Positions 9,192 through 17,182 of a stretch of 64,000 nt of DNA are shown here, piece after piece. A program made the translations under genes and the position numbers. Below the pieces are notes generated by a model. That model made no database searches and was not told the DNA's origin. It saw only the letters and a list, made by a program, of their open reading frames with translations. Where the stretch lies: positions 11,467 through 75,466 of the forward strand of contig DATGWP010000047.1 of the NCBI GenBank assembly GCA_035299425.1. Direction: 5' to 3'. This DNA is from Bog-950 sp035299425 (lineage in GTDB: Bacteria > Bacteroidota > Bacteroidia > Chitinophagales > LD1). How positions within the stretch are numbered: the stretch's first letter is position 1; each line of letters opens with the position of its first letter.

Positions 9192-10298
9192 ATGTCGGTT
9201 GAACTGAAGATATTTATAGGTTGTGTTGTGGTGCAGTGCCTGTATTACATACTGGTGTTTGCACGGCTTAATTTTGTGCGGCCCTTTAGCGGCATGCCGG
9301 AATTTTTGCCGCCGGCATCCATCGTGATTTGTGCCAAAAACGAAGCTGAAAACCTTAAGCGCTATTTAAAGGTGGTGCTTATTCAACAGTATAAGCAGTA
9401 CGAGGTAATAGTGGTAAACGACCAAAGCACGGATAATACTATAGATGTACTGGTAGATTATTACATGCGCAACACCAACCTTAAGATTGTAAACATTACC
9501 TCCGAAGAGAAAAAACCCTATGAAGGGAAAAAGTATGCGCTTCAAAGAGGGATAGATATAGCCACCTTCGATACAATAGTGGTTACCGATGCCGATTGCC
9601 GACCTGCTACCACTATGTGGCTGGCAAAAATGGTAGGCGCTTACATGAACCACACCGGTGTGGTGCTGGGCCATTCGCCTTACGAAAAGCAACCGGGATT
9701 TTTGAACAAGCTTATCCGCTATGAAAATTTTATGACCGCCTTACAATATTTTGGTTTTGCCAGGTCGGGCATGCCTTATATGGGCGTGGGGCGCAACTTA
9801 TCGTACAGTAAAAAACTGTTTAGCTCTTACAACGGTTTTGATAAAAACAAAGACCTGCCTACGGGCGATGATGACCTGTTTGTAAATGCGGTGGCATCGG
9901 GCAAAAATACCGAAGTGTGTATAGATAAAGATGCTTTTATGTATACAAAAGCTGCTACAACGTTTAGTGGTTGGTTAAACCAAAAGCGCAGGCACCTGCG
10001 GTCGGGGTTTAAGTATAAGTTCTATCATGTGGTTTTGTTATTTCTATTTGCCTTTACCGGGTTTTTGTGCTACGGATTATTATTCTATCTGCTGGCGCAG
10101 GGGGTAATGATTAAAATAGTATTAGGCTTGTTTGCAGGTATGTTATTGATTAAATTAATTACTACCTTTAGGGTATATAGTAAACTGGGAGCGGGCGATT
10201 TAGTTACATGGTTCCCCTTGTTAGATATTGCGCATACGGTTTACCTACTCAGTATATTTTTCTTATTATTGCTAAAACCTAAAAAAAGTTGGACTTAA
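9192..10298 (+). CDS. Membrane glycosyltransferase family 2
   Basis: A 368-residue inner-membrane glycosyltransferase. One N-terminal TM helix (about residues 5-24) is followed by a GT-A domain starting ASIVICAKNEAENL, with VVNDQSTDNT binding the nucleotide, VVTDADCRP as the metal-binding DxD, and a late KRRHLRSG segment in place of QxxRW. Three TM helices close the protein (from about 278, 305 and 340). Donor and acceptor are unknown. Its stop codon overlaps the start of the downstream sigma-factor gene by 10 nt, suggesting translational coupling. Confidence 0.88.
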   Translation: MSVELKIFIGCVVVQCLYYILVFARLNFVRPFSGMPEFLPPASIVICAKNEAENLKRYLKVVLIQQYKQYEVIVVNDQSTDNTIDVLVDYYMRNTNLKIVNITSEEKKPYEGKKYALQRGIDIATFDTIVVTDADCRPATTMWLAKMVGAYMNHTGVVLGHSPYEKQPGFLNKLIRYENFMTALQYFGFARSGMPYMGVGRNLSYSKKLFSSYNGFDKNKDLPTGDDDLFVNAVASGKNTEVCIDKDAFMYTKAATTFSGWLNQKRRHLRSGFKYKFYHVVLLFLFAFTGFLCYGLLFYLLAQGVMIKIVLGLFAGMLLIKLITTFRVYSKLGAGDLVTWFPLLDIAHTVYLLSIFFLLLLKPKKSWT

Positions 10299-10894
10299 AT
10301 TCGAAATTTTCAGCGCGTGCACAGGAAGACCTTGAGTTAGTTGATTTAGCTAAAAAAGGCGACCAGGTTGCATTTGGAAAACTGATGGCCCGCTACCGCG
10401 ACTCCATCTTCTTTATGGTACTTAAAATGGTGCACAACCGCGACGATGCCGAGGATTTGACTCTGGAGGCATTTGGTAAGGCATTCAACAGCATATCTAA
10501 CTATTCGGCCGATTTTGCTTTCAGTACCTGGCTGTTTAAAATTGCAACCAACAACTCTATCGATTTTATCCGCAAGAAAAAATTGCAGACCACTTCGCTG
10601 GATCAGACAACCTCTACAGAGGATGGAGAAATTACACCGATAGCGGTTAAAGACCATTCTTCTAACCCGGAGGAGGCTATGGTAAAAGAGCAACGGGCGG
10701 CTAAAATCCGCTTGGCTATAGAGCAGCTTTCGCCTAAATACCGCGCGCTTATAGAGCTTCGCTACCTGGATGAATTGGCTTATGAAGAGATAGCTGAAAA
10801 GCTGGACATTCCGCTGGGTACCGTTAAAGCTCAATTGTTCCGCGCCAAGGATATGCTTTACAACATACTTAAGGTTACTAAAGAGAAGTATTAA
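10289..10894 (+). CDS. ECF-type RNA polymerase sigma factor
   Basis: A 201-residue sigma-70 family protein. Region 2 (YRDSIFFMVLKMVHNRDDAEDLTLEAFGKAF, in parts) and the region 2.4 FSTWLFKIATNNSIDFIRKK are clear, followed by region 4 with a helix-turn-helix in YEEIAEKLDIPLGTVKAQLFRAK. No in-frame ATG precedes region 2, so the TTG at 10289, preceded by a purine run, is the likely start. It overlaps the glycosyltransferase gene and is 18 bp ahead of rsmG. No anti-sigma gene is adjacent. Confidence 0.88.
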   Translation: MDLNSKFSARAQEDLELVDLAKKGDQVAFGKLMARYRDSIFFMVLKMVHNRDDAEDLTLEAFGKAFNSISNYSADFAFSTWLFKIATNNSIDFIRKKKLQTTSLDQTTSTEDGEITPIAVKDHSSNPEEAMVKEQRAAKIRLAIEQLSPKYRALIELRYLDELAYEEIAEKLDIPLGTVKAQLFRAKDMLYNILKVTKEKY

Positions 10895-10912
10895 TAAGCG
10901 GCCTGAGCCAGC

Positions 10913-11530
10913 ATGGACATTCTATTAAAATACTTCCCCGACCTTACTACTGAGCAACAACAGCAGTTTGCTGCCCTTCAAAAAATATACACCGAGTGGA
11001 ACAGCATGATAAACGTTATCAGCCGCAAGGATATAGATAACCTGTACGAACGCCACGTGCTGCACTCGCTTAGCATAGCTAAGTTCATTCAATTTAAAAA
11101 GGCCACTAAAATTATGGACCTGGGTACTGGTGGTGGTTTTCCGGGTGTGCCGCTGGCCATTCTTTTTCCCGAGGTGCGGTTTCACCTGGTAGATTCTATT
11201 GGTAAAAAGCTAAAGGTGATAGAGGCAGTAAAAGAAGAAATTGGCCTTACTAATATATTCACTTTCCATGCCCGCGCCGAGCAGATGGAGTACCAATACG
11301 ACTTTGTGGTTTCGCGCGCTGTAGCACCCCTTGCCGACCTTTTAACCTGGACGCATGGCAAGTATGCCGGTAAAGACCAGAATGCCATACCCAACGGCCT
11401 GATATGTCTTAAAGGCGGCGATATTACCGAAGAGCTATCAGTAGTAAAAAAGGCATATAAAATACCCCTCACCAAATTTTTTGAAGAGGAATCGTTTAAG
11501 GATAAGTTTTTGGTGTACGTGGAGCAGTAG
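10913..11530 (+). CDS. rsmG: 16S rRNA (guanine-527 N7)-methyltransferase RsmG
   Basis: A 205-residue SAM-dependent methyltransferase that modifies G527 of 16S rRNA. The SAM-binding loop is MDLGTGGGFPGVPLAI, the following acidic turn is FHLVDSIGKK, and VVSRAVAPL is the family's conserved segment. Length and motif order fit RsmG. It appears to be the third gene of the run that starts with the glycosyltransferase at 9192. Confidence 0.93.
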   Translation: MDILLKYFPDLTTEQQQQFAALQKIYTEWNSMINVISRKDIDNLYERHVLHSLSIAKFIQFKKATKIMDLGTGGGFPGVPLAILFPEVRFHLVDSIGKKLKVIEAVKEEIGLTNIFTFHARAEQMEYQYDFVVSRAVAPLADLLTWTHGKYAGKDQNAIPNGLICLKGGDITEELSVVKKAYKIPLTKFFEEESFKDKFLVYVEQ

Positions 11531-11694
11531 GAGAGTGGCCACCCGGCAGTCTTCAGTCAGCAACACACAAATTTTACCAGAAATGGGATTGGTTGTTTAA
11601 GTCTCCGTTATGGGGAGTTTAGGGGGGCGGTCTTTTTTTTACGCCTAAACCTTCAAAAACAACGCTTTAAACGGCAAACCATCAATAATCCCGC

Positions 11695-11702
11695 TAATTT
11701 TG
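11695..11702 (+). promoter_or_regulatory. Possible -7 promoter element
   Basis: TAATTTTG fits the Bacteroidota -7 consensus TAnnTTTG and lies 61 bp before the second ECF sigma gene. No TTG at the right upstream distance is visible, so this is only suggestive. Confidence 0.3.
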
Positions 11703-11762
11703 CCTTATTAGTAAAATATTCTTTGACCCATTGCGTCAGATATTGCAAGAAGGAAAAAGACT

Positions 11763-12347
11763 ATGGTAACCCTAAGTATTGCAATGTCAGACATTCAGAA
11801 TGAATCTATCCGCCAGACGGTTGAGAAAGAACGCCGCCGATTGCTGGAGTTCATTCGTCGTAGAGTGCCGACGCAAGAAGACGCAGAAGACGTTCTGCAA
11901 GATGTATTTTATGAACTGGTAAACACCTACCGCCTGATGAAGCCGGTAGAGCAGATGGCTTCGTGGATGTTTACAGTGGCCCGCAACAAAATTACCGACC
12001 GCTACCGCAAAAAGAAGCCAGACAGCCTGGAAGACCACTTTGCAGTGCGCGCCGGCGATGATGGCGACCGACTGGACATTTCCGATTTTCTGCCGGGCAA
12101 TATGAATGCCCCGGATACGGATATGATGCGCCAGGCTATTATGACCGGTTTGGAAGATGCCCTGGGCGATTTGCCAAAAGAGCAGCGCGATGTATTTATT
12201 ATGCACGAAATTGAAGACAAGAGTTTTCAGGAAATTTCGGAAATAACCGGTGCTAACGTAAATACATTATTATCGCGTAAACGATATGCTGTTTTGTTTT
12301 TGCGCGAGCGCCTGCAAAGCCTGTATAACGATTTGTTTAATACCTAA
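11763..12347 (+). CDS. ECF-type RNA polymerase sigma factor
   Basis: A 194-residue sigma-70 family protein. Region 2 is in RRVPTQEDAEDVLQDVFYEL and MASWMFTVARNKITDRYRKK, and region 4 in FQEISEITGANVNTLLSRKR. The start at 11763 follows an AAGGAAAAAG ribosome-binding site; an ATG at 11784 is an alternative. The linker is acidic and glycine-rich (GDDGDRLDISD). It is followed after 22 bp by a small membrane-protein gene, a pairing that recurs in Bacteroidota and hints at a regulatory partner. Confidence 0.9.
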   Translation: MVTLSIAMSDIQNESIRQTVEKERRRLLEFIRRRVPTQEDAEDVLQDVFYELVNTYRLMKPVEQMASWMFTVARNKITDRYRKKKPDSLEDHFAVRAGDDGDRLDISDFLPGNMNAPDTDMMRQAIMTGLEDALGDLPKEQRDVFIMHEIEDKSFQEISEITGANVNTLLSRKRYAVLFLRERLQSLYNDLFNT

Positions 12348-12369
12348 GCAGTAACAAAAACGAAATGTT

Positions 12370-12714
12370 ATGAACTTGATACTAAGAGGAGTAGGAATTT
12401 TTGCGCTGTTTGTAGTGGGCTTTTTTGTATTTGGTTTTGTAACCATGCACCTGTGGAATTACGTAATGCCCTACCTGTTCAAACTGCCGCTTATAGATTT
12501 TAAAATGGCCATGGCCATGGTAATACTCAGCAAGATACTTTTTGGTGGCATGCACATGAGGCCAGAGGGCGGCTGGGGCCAGAAAAAATACTGGAAAGCC
12601 AAATGGCAAAGTATGACACCCGAAGAGCGCGAGAAATTTAAGGCAGATTTTGCCCTGCGCTGCCAAAGCAAATGGGGCAAGGGCAATGCTAATGCCGAAA
12701 CAGGCCACGCCTGA
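12370..12714 (+). CDS. Small membrane protein, possible sigma-factor partner
   Basis: A 114-residue protein with one clear TM helix (residues about 5-25) and a second hydrophobic stretch near 35-55. The C-terminal cytosolic or periplasmic tail contains MTPEEREKFKADFALRC, which resembles the helical LTxEQ-type motifs of Spy/CpxP-like proteins only loosely. It is cotranscribed with the ECF sigma gene (22-bp gap, shared terminator), so a role in controlling that sigma factor is a reasonable but unproved guess. No known anti-sigma domain is recognisable. Confidence 0.7.
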   Translation: MNLILRGVGIFALFVVGFFVFGFVTMHLWNYVMPYLFKLPLIDFKMAMAMVILSKILFGGMHMRPEGGWGQKKYWKAKWQSMTPEEREKFKADFALRCQSKWGKGNANAETGHA

Positions 12715-12741
12715 TTTTATCCCCGATAAATAATTGAAACT

Positions 12742-12770
12742 GCCCTGGTTTAAAAAGCCGGGGCTTTTTT
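12742..12770 (+). terminator. Terminator of the sigma factor-membrane protein operon
   Basis: GCCCTGG at 12742-12748 pairs with CCGGGGC at 12758-12764, with one G-T pair, and a run of six T residues follows. Confidence 0.85.
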
Positions 12771-12788
12771 GTGCCAGGCAATTTAGAT

Positions 12789-13919
12789 TCAATACACCAC
12801 CACTTTCCTCACTGAGCTAAACTCTTTACCCGCAATTTTAATAAGGTAGTTGCCTGACTGCAGTTGGCTGATGTTAATTGTACCGGTGTTTGTTATCTGC
12901 TGTTGTAATAGCATACGCCCCTGCATATCCAATAGGGTTATATCGGCAGTATTGCTTTCAATATCTATGTTCAGTTGTTCGTTGGCAGGGTTAGGCCATA
13001 GTTTAAATTTTGCAGCTCCGTATTTATCAATAGCAGTAGGCTCAAGTTGGTATTGACTAAAGAAACGCCATATCTCTTTACTGGCGCTAAAATCCATACA
13101 GGTAACATCGTTAGAATTGGGCATAGGGCCACCGGGCCAGGTGTGTTCGCCGCCAATAACTTTATATAGCTCAACCGTATTGCCGCTAGTGCCGCCAGTG
13201 TATACATAGTGCTCTGCCGTAGCGCCATCGTTAGTGTCGGTGTTGGGTACGGTGGTAAGCAGGGGAGTAGTATCGCAGTTATTTTGATTTACCCAAAATG
13301 CATTTAACTCCTCTATACCTACCATGGTAGATGTGCCGGCATAGGGGTTCGTATTATCTTCGGTACCATGTATATGCAGGGTGGGCGTGGGGCGCACAGG
13401 GTTGCAGACATTAAGCATAGTATGCGACATAGAACCCGTAACACCTGCTATGGCCGCAAACCGGTTGCTTTGGCAAGCCATGTAGTAAGCCATAAAACTG
13501 CCGTTGCTCATACCGGTGCAATAAATGCGCTGGTGGTTTATGCTGTATTGCGATGCAATGGTATCTATCAGTGCTTCTAAAAAAACTACATCGTCTACGG
13601 TAGAGCCAAACACATTTCCGTAGTTCCAAAAGGTGATGCCCAGCATGGTGGAGCCGTTGGGGTTTACAACAATGAAATTGGCTGTATCTGCTATTGGTTT
13701 AAAATCGCGGTATTGTGCAAATTGAGCGCCGGTGGAACTGGTACCATGCAGGCCAATAACCATTGGTACCGGTTGGCCGGGTGAGTAAGCCGCAGGCACA
13801 TAAAACGAGTAGGTGCGTGTAATACCTCCATGCACAAACGAGCCGCTGTAGGTGTTTTGTGCATGGGTGCCGGCTACCGCTATAACCAGTAATAAAGTGA
13901 ATAGGTATTTGTTATACAT
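12789..13919 (-). CDS. PHB depolymerase/feruloyl esterase-like secreted hydrolase with T9SS tail
   Basis: A 376-residue secreted alpha/beta hydrolase. The signal peptide (residues 1-20) is followed by the esterase domain: oxyanion motif GLHGTSSTG, nucleophile elbow GMSNGS (Ser near 142), acid in HIHGTEDN, and catalytic His in GGEHTWPGG. This arrangement matches the LpqC/poly(3-hydroxybutyrate) depolymerase-feruloyl esterase group; the actual ester is unknown. The last 70 residues are a T9SS type-A sorting domain (LWPNPANEQL, DMQGRML, SGNYLIKI), so it is probably surface-anchored or released. Confidence 0.88.
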   Translation of the reverse strand: MYNKYLFTLLLVIAVAGTHAQNTYSGSFVHGGITRTYSFYVPAAYSPGQPVPMVIGLHGTSSTGAQFAQYRDFKPIADTANFIVVNPNGSTMLGITFWNYGNVFGSTVDDVVFLEALIDTIASQYSINHQRIYCTGMSNGSFMAYYMACQSNRFAAIAGVTGSMSHTMLNVCNPVRPTPTLHIHGTEDNTNPYAGTSTMVGIEELNAFWVNQNNCDTTPLLTTVPNTDTNDGATAEHYVYTGGTSGNTVELYKVIGGEHTWPGGPMPNSNDVTCMDFSASKEIWRFFSQYQLEPTAIDKYGAAKFKLWPNPANEQLNIDIESNTADITLLDMQGRMLLQQQITNTGTINISQLQSGNYLIKIAGKEFSSVRKVVVY

Positions 13920-14228
13920 AGTAAAGAGTTGCTCTAAGTTAAAAATACCACTGGCTTCTACACGTTACCCGGTCTCAAAATTTGAAAATGGCAGTTAACA
14001 AACTTAACACTTAACATATTGATGAAGCTTACTGTGGCAGGGTTTGCACGTACTTCTCAACAATAAATTTTTTTCTACACTTTAGGTGTGAAAGGTGTTG
14101 CCCGTTGTGTATTTATTTGCAATATATCTTTCTGTTTTTACCGGTATAACCGGTTGGCACAATTGTTTCAGTAGTGTAAATGCTGCTGCGTATTGCTGCA
14201 GATATTATTAACATAAAACTTAAACACA
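13920..14228. other. Intergenic region without a recognisable gene
   Basis: These 309 bp separate two divergent genes. I see no ORF of interest and no clean TTG/TAnnTTTG promoter. A small palindrome ACCGGTATAACCGGT lies near 14139-14153. The region presumably holds the promoters of both genes. Confidence 0.5.
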
Positions 14229-14390
14229 ATGGCAAACGAAAAAAACAAACCAGGTCAACAAGACACTGGTAAGAAAGAGCAACCGGGCGTTCAACAAACT
14301 CCTGAAAAAGGTAAAGGTTTAGGCGATAAACAAACGCAAAAACCAGCACGCGAAGAAGAAACTGAATCTGAGGAATTGGATCAGCAATAA
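14229..14390 (+). CDS. 53-residue hydrophilic microprotein
   Basis: A short ORF, ATG at 14229 to TAA at 14388, encoding 53 residues. The product is rich in K, Q, E and G with no hydrophobic segment, starts MANEKNKPGQQDTGKKEQPG and ends ESEELDQQ, so it should be disordered and soluble. Codon choice is regular, and two hairpins follow the stop (the second a good terminator), which argues for a real monocistronic gene. Function unknown; small hydrophilic proteins of this kind are often stress-related, but nothing here shows that. Confidence 0.68.
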   Translation: MANEKNKPGQQDTGKKEQPGVQQTPEKGKGLGDKQTQKPAREEETESEELDQQ

Positions 14391-14419
14391 TAACCGGTTA
14401 GTGTACTAACCAGTTAAAC

Positions 14420-14454
14420 GGGGCAGTAGTTAACACTATTGCCCCTATTTTTTT
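14420..14454 (+). terminator. Terminator after the microprotein gene
   Basis: GGGGCAGTAGT at 14420-14430 pairs with ACTATTGCCCC at 14435-14445 (one G-T pair), followed by seven T residues. A separate hairpin GGTTAGT/ACTAACC lies just upstream at 14396-14411. Confidence 0.88.
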
Positions 14455-14483
14455 GTTGCACATACTAAACTAAAAATAATATA

Positions 14484-14864
14484 TCATCGAATGATACCTT
14501 CCTGTGTTACACAATCTCCGTTTTTTAGCTGTATACGTGTTCCGCTTTTTCTTGTAAGTAATCCTTCTTTAGTAAGGCGGGTTCCGTTTTTAAAGCGGAC
14601 AGTTTTATCTACCGTAGCAAAGTTATCCATTAGTACCAGTTTGCCGTTCCGCAGGTCTAGGCAATAAGTTTTCTTACCCAGCGTGTCGCTTTTATCTACT
14701 TGCTGGCCGCCCCCCTGGTCGGGCCCTCCGGCGGTGCTCGACCGATTCATGGCGGGATTAGATACAGGTAAATCAATTTGATCTTTGCGTACCGTGGTAT
14801 CGGTAGTTTGTGCATAGCCGGCTACACCAGCCAGCAGTAAAGTACTTAATAGTATTGCTTTCAC
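14484..14864 (-). CDS. Secreted DUF6799-like protein
   Basis: A 126-residue protein with a signal peptide (MKAILLSTLLLAGVAGYAQ), a low-complexity linker containing GGPDQGGGQQ, and a C-terminal domain of short beta turns (LRNGKLVLMD, FKNGTRLTKEG, LKNGDCVTQEG). The NGxxLxxxG pattern resembles DUF6799 of Bacteroidota, recognised by eye only. It is periplasmic or secreted; the function is unknown. It is divergent from the PadR gene. Confidence 0.68.
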   Translation of the reverse strand: MKAILLSTLLLAGVAGYAQTTDTTVRKDQIDLPVSNPAMNRSSTAGGPDQGGGQQVDKSDTLGKKTYCLDLRNGKLVLMDNFATVDKTVRFKNGTRLTKEGLLTRKSGTRIQLKNGDCVTQEGIIR

Positions 14865-14993
14865 AATTAATTGCTTTTGTATACCACTATGTAAATACTG
14901 TGCCTGTTTTGATTTGGGGAATCAGTAAAATGATCTTAGTAATACTTTTTTCTAGGTATAAGTTTCTGATTATCAGCTTTGTAAAAAATATTT

Positions 14994-15030
14994 GATACAT
15001 AATAGTCAGATACATAATATTCTTATGTAT
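14994..15030. promoter_or_regulatory. Probable operator upstream of padR
   Basis: ATACATAA at 15010-15017 and TTATGTAT at 15023-15030 form an 8-bp inverted repeat around five bases. GATACATAATA at 14994-15004 is repeated directly at 15009-15019. PadR-family repressors commonly bind ATGT/ACAT dyads near their own promoters, so autoregulation is a likely use. Confidence 0.5.
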
Positions 15031-15058
15031 TATTGCGTTATAAATACAGAAACGCATT

Positions 15059-15400
15059 ATGATATACTCATCGGAGCTAATAAAGGGAACGCTTAAAACC
15101 ATTGTGCTAAAGCTATTGGCAGATAATAAACGCATGTATGGGTACGAGATAACCCAAAAGGTAAAGCAGTTAACCATGGATAAAATACAGATAACCGAAG
15201 GTGCACTGTACCCCACCCTTCACGCATTAGAAGCTGATGGACTCGTGATAACAGAAGCAGAGTATATAGGTAAGCGGGTACGTAAATATTATAGCCTGAG
15301 TAAAACAGGCAAAACCAAAACCGCCGAAAAGGTTAGCGAGCTTGCTGACTTTATGAACACGATGAAATTTTTATTGGATATACAAAACCAGCCTGTTTAA
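15059..15400 (+). CDS. PadR family transcriptional regulator
   Basis: A 113-residue winged-helix protein of the PadR family. The start ELIKGTLKTIVLKLLADNKRMYGYEI is typical, followed by ITEGALYPTLHALEADGLV and the wing VRKYYSLSKTGK. It would act as a dimeric repressor. Its stop codon overlaps the ATG of the following membrane-protein gene (TAATG), so the two are translationally coupled, and a dyad that could be its own operator lies upstream. Confidence 0.93.
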   Translation: MIYSSELIKGTLKTIVLKLLADNKRMYGYEITQKVKQLTMDKIQITEGALYPTLHALEADGLVITEAEYIGKRVRKYYSLSKTGKTKTAEKVSELADFMNTMKFLLDIQNQPV

Positions 15401-16548
15401 TGTATTGCCTTACTGAACAACAAATTGATAGAATACTTAACGACATACGTGCACGTGGCGTTAAAACGGAGAGCCTGCAGCTTAACCTCCTCGATCATAT
15501 TTGTTGTATAGTAGAGCGCGACCTTGAGCCGGAAGGTGATTTTGAAAGTTTCTATCAGCGCACTCTTAAAACTTTTTATAAGCATGAGTTGCGCGAGATA
15601 GAAGAGGAGGCCCTTATTTTATTAACCTACAAAAATTATTACGCCATGAAAAAAACAATGATAGTAAGCGGAGGCATATCCGCATTTCTTTTATCCACGG
15701 GCATCTTCTTCAAATTTCAGCACTGGCCGGGCGCTGCTATATGTATTGTATCCGGTATTAGCATTTTTAGCCTGCTATTTCTCCCGCTGCTTTTTTTACT
15801 AAAAGCTAAAGAGAACAGCGCCGTGCGCGACAGGGTAATTTATGGCCTGGGAACATTTGCGGCCATACTTTTTAGCCTGGCTGTTATGTTTAAAATTTTT
15901 TACTGGCCGGGTGCCAATATTATGGGTGTGTCGGTAATTGTACTTATGGCCGGTGTTTTTTTGCCTATCTATTTTTTTAGTGGTATACGCAATGCCGAAA
16001 CCAAGCTAAACACTATTGTATCTTCTGTATTGATTGTAGCCGGTTGCGGTTTGTTTTTATCACTTATACGTACACCGGCTAAAACACATCAGCAACAGGT
16101 AGCAGATACGCGCATTTTTGTGCGTAACCAGCAAATTCTGGAAACAGAGCAACGGCAGTTAAAGCGTGATGCGGTGGCGCTATCCGGTGATGGTGCAGCT
16201 ATCAACGGGTTATGCGAAAGCCTGAAGGCTTATATACTGGAAAAAGAAACCGGTAAACCGGCAATACCCTACGACTTTAATAGCGAAACCACCATGCTAA
16301 GCGAAACATGGGCAAATGTATATTTTGACGAGGGCACTAAACCTTCTAAAGATTTGTTTGAACTGCGCAGCAAAGTAAAAGCTTACAACGAGGGTATTAG
16401 TAAGCAAAGCGATTTTCAGGGAATAGCTGTAGAGGGGACTGTACTGGCTAGCGAGCAGATAAGGGTTGCTGCAATGCTTAACGACCTGATACAAATACAG
16501 ATGGTTGTAGTACAGAATGAGCGTGAACAATTAGTTGCTAAAAAATAG
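15400..16548 (+). CDS. Membrane protein with two GldL-like WPGA hairpins
   Basis: A 382-residue protein of unknown function, translationally coupled to padR. Residues 1-80 are soluble. Residues about 85-210 hold about six hydrophobic helices in which the segments FFKFQHWPGAAI and MFKIFYWPGANI recur. The FK-x-x-x-WPGA pattern is characteristic of GldL, an inner-membrane motor component of gliding and T9SS, but here it occurs twice in a different architecture. The C-terminal 170 residues are hydrophilic and helical, probably periplasmic. A perfect hairpin terminator follows. Confidence 0.75.
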   Translation: MYCLTEQQIDRILNDIRARGVKTESLQLNLLDHICCIVERDLEPEGDFESFYQRTLKTFYKHELREIEEEALILLTYKNYYAMKKTMIVSGGISAFLLSTGIFFKFQHWPGAAICIVSGISIFSLLFLPLLFLLKAKENSAVRDRVIYGLGTFAAILFSLAVMFKIFYWPGANIMGVSVIVLMAGVFLPIYFFSGIRNAETKLNTIVSSVLIVAGCGLFLSLIRTPAKTHQQQVADTRIFVRNQQILETEQRQLKRDAVALSGDGAAINGLCESLKAYILEKETGKPAIPYDFNSETTMLSETWANVYFDEGTKPSKDLFELRSKVKAYNEGISKQSDFQGIAVEGTVLASEQIRVAAMLNDLIQIQMVVVQNEREQLVAKK

Positions 16549-16559
16549 GATGAATTGAA

Positions 16560-16592
16560 TGTGGCCGGAAAACTCCGGCCACATCTTTTTTA
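16560..16592 (+). terminator. Terminator of the padR operon
   Basis: TGTGGCCGGA at 16560-16569 pairs perfectly with TCCGGCCACA at 16574-16583 around AAAC, followed by a T-rich run. Confidence 0.9.
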
Positions 16593-16757
16593 AATACTTG
16601 TTTTGCGCTTTGATTCACAATGGTCCTTTGCGTATTTGCTTACGCTATCGGTTGTAAAATGGTCGGTGCTAAATGTACCGTTCTTATACTTTACCATGGC
16701 ATCCGACATTCCAAATGATGGTATCTTTAGTTTATTCCAGTTCACTTTGTTTTGCAT
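16590..16757 (-). CDS. Possible 55-residue protein
   Basis: A short frame from ATG at 16757 to TAA at 16590 (longer if a TTG at 16790 is used). The predicted product is hydrophilic and lysine-rich (YKNGTFSTDHFTTDS). No domain or convincing ribosome-binding site is seen. It is kept only because its composition is protein-like and its stop abuts the terminator at 16560-16592; it may be spurious. Confidence 0.3.
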   Translation of the reverse strand: MQNKVNWNKLKIPSFGMSDAMVKYKNGTFSTDHFTTDSVSKYAKDHCESKRKTSI

Positions 16758-16891
16758 AGTAACAGGTTTTATATGCTTAAGCCAAAACAAAACGCATACC
16801 GCACCATAATGTGGAATTATGGGGCAAATTGTTTGGAATCACGGTATTGCATTTGGCATTTCGTATATTTTTCGCCTCTTGTTTTTCTCAT

Positions 16892-16921
16892 TTTGATACT
16901 TTACAGCTGTTTATATATTTG
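16892..16921 (+). promoter_or_regulatory. Promoter of tRNA-Pro
   Basis: TTTG at 16892-16895, an 18-bp spacer, then TATATTTG at 16914-16921 match the Bacteroidota -33/-7 consensus. Transcription would start near 16928, about 70 nt before the tRNA. Confidence 0.72.
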
Positions 16922-16998
16922 CCTTGTCTGAGGGAGAAGTTAGCCTCAACATGCAGCATACCAGTAAATTCATCTGGTTTAAACTCCAGGTGGTTTTA

Positions 16999-17072
16999 CT
17001 GGGTGTAGCGCAGTCCGGTAGCGCGTTTGCATGGGGTGCAAGAGGCCGTGGGTTCGAATCCCGCCACCCAGA
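16999..17072 (+). tRNA. tRNA-Pro (anticodon GGG)
   Basis: A 74-nt cloverleaf folds cleanly. The acceptor CTGGGTG pairs with CACCCAG, the D stem GCGC with GCGC, the anticodon stem TTTGC with GCAAG (one G-T) around loop ATGGGGT with anticodon GGG at 17033-17035, and the T stem GTGGG with CCCGC around TTCGAAT. The discriminator is A, and no CCA is encoded, so the CCA end must be added by nucleotidyltransferase. It reads CCC and CCU proline codons. Confidence 0.95.
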
Positions 17073-17081
17073 CAGAACAAA

Positions 17082-17109
17082 AGCCTGCCCCTCAAGGGTG
17101 GGCTTTTTT
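17082..17109 (+). terminator. Terminator of tRNA-Pro
   Basis: AGCCTGCCC at 17082-17090 pairs with GGGTGGGCT at 17096-17104 (two G-T pairs), followed by six T residues. Confidence 0.85.
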
Positions 17110-17148
17110 GATGAAAAAATGCAGGCCCTGCTTGCAGTTTCCTAAAGC

Positions 17149-17176
17149 AAAAAGCCCCCTGCGGGGTGAGCTTTTT
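17149..17176. terminator. Terminator of the adhesin gene
   Basis: AAAAAGC/GCTTTTT encloses an inner CCCC/GGGG stem. It lies directly downstream of the stop of the minus-strand adhesin gene, with the T run in the right orientation; the symmetry could also serve plus-strand readthrough from the tRNA. Confidence 0.75.
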
Positions 17177-17182
17177 ATTTTA

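Noticed and set aside
11610..11640. Terminator after rsmG
   Set aside because: A T run is present, but no convincing stem could be drawn before it.
16999..17072. tRNA-Pro as an integration site
   Set aside because: No integrase, direct repeat of the tRNA end or island boundary is visible nearby.
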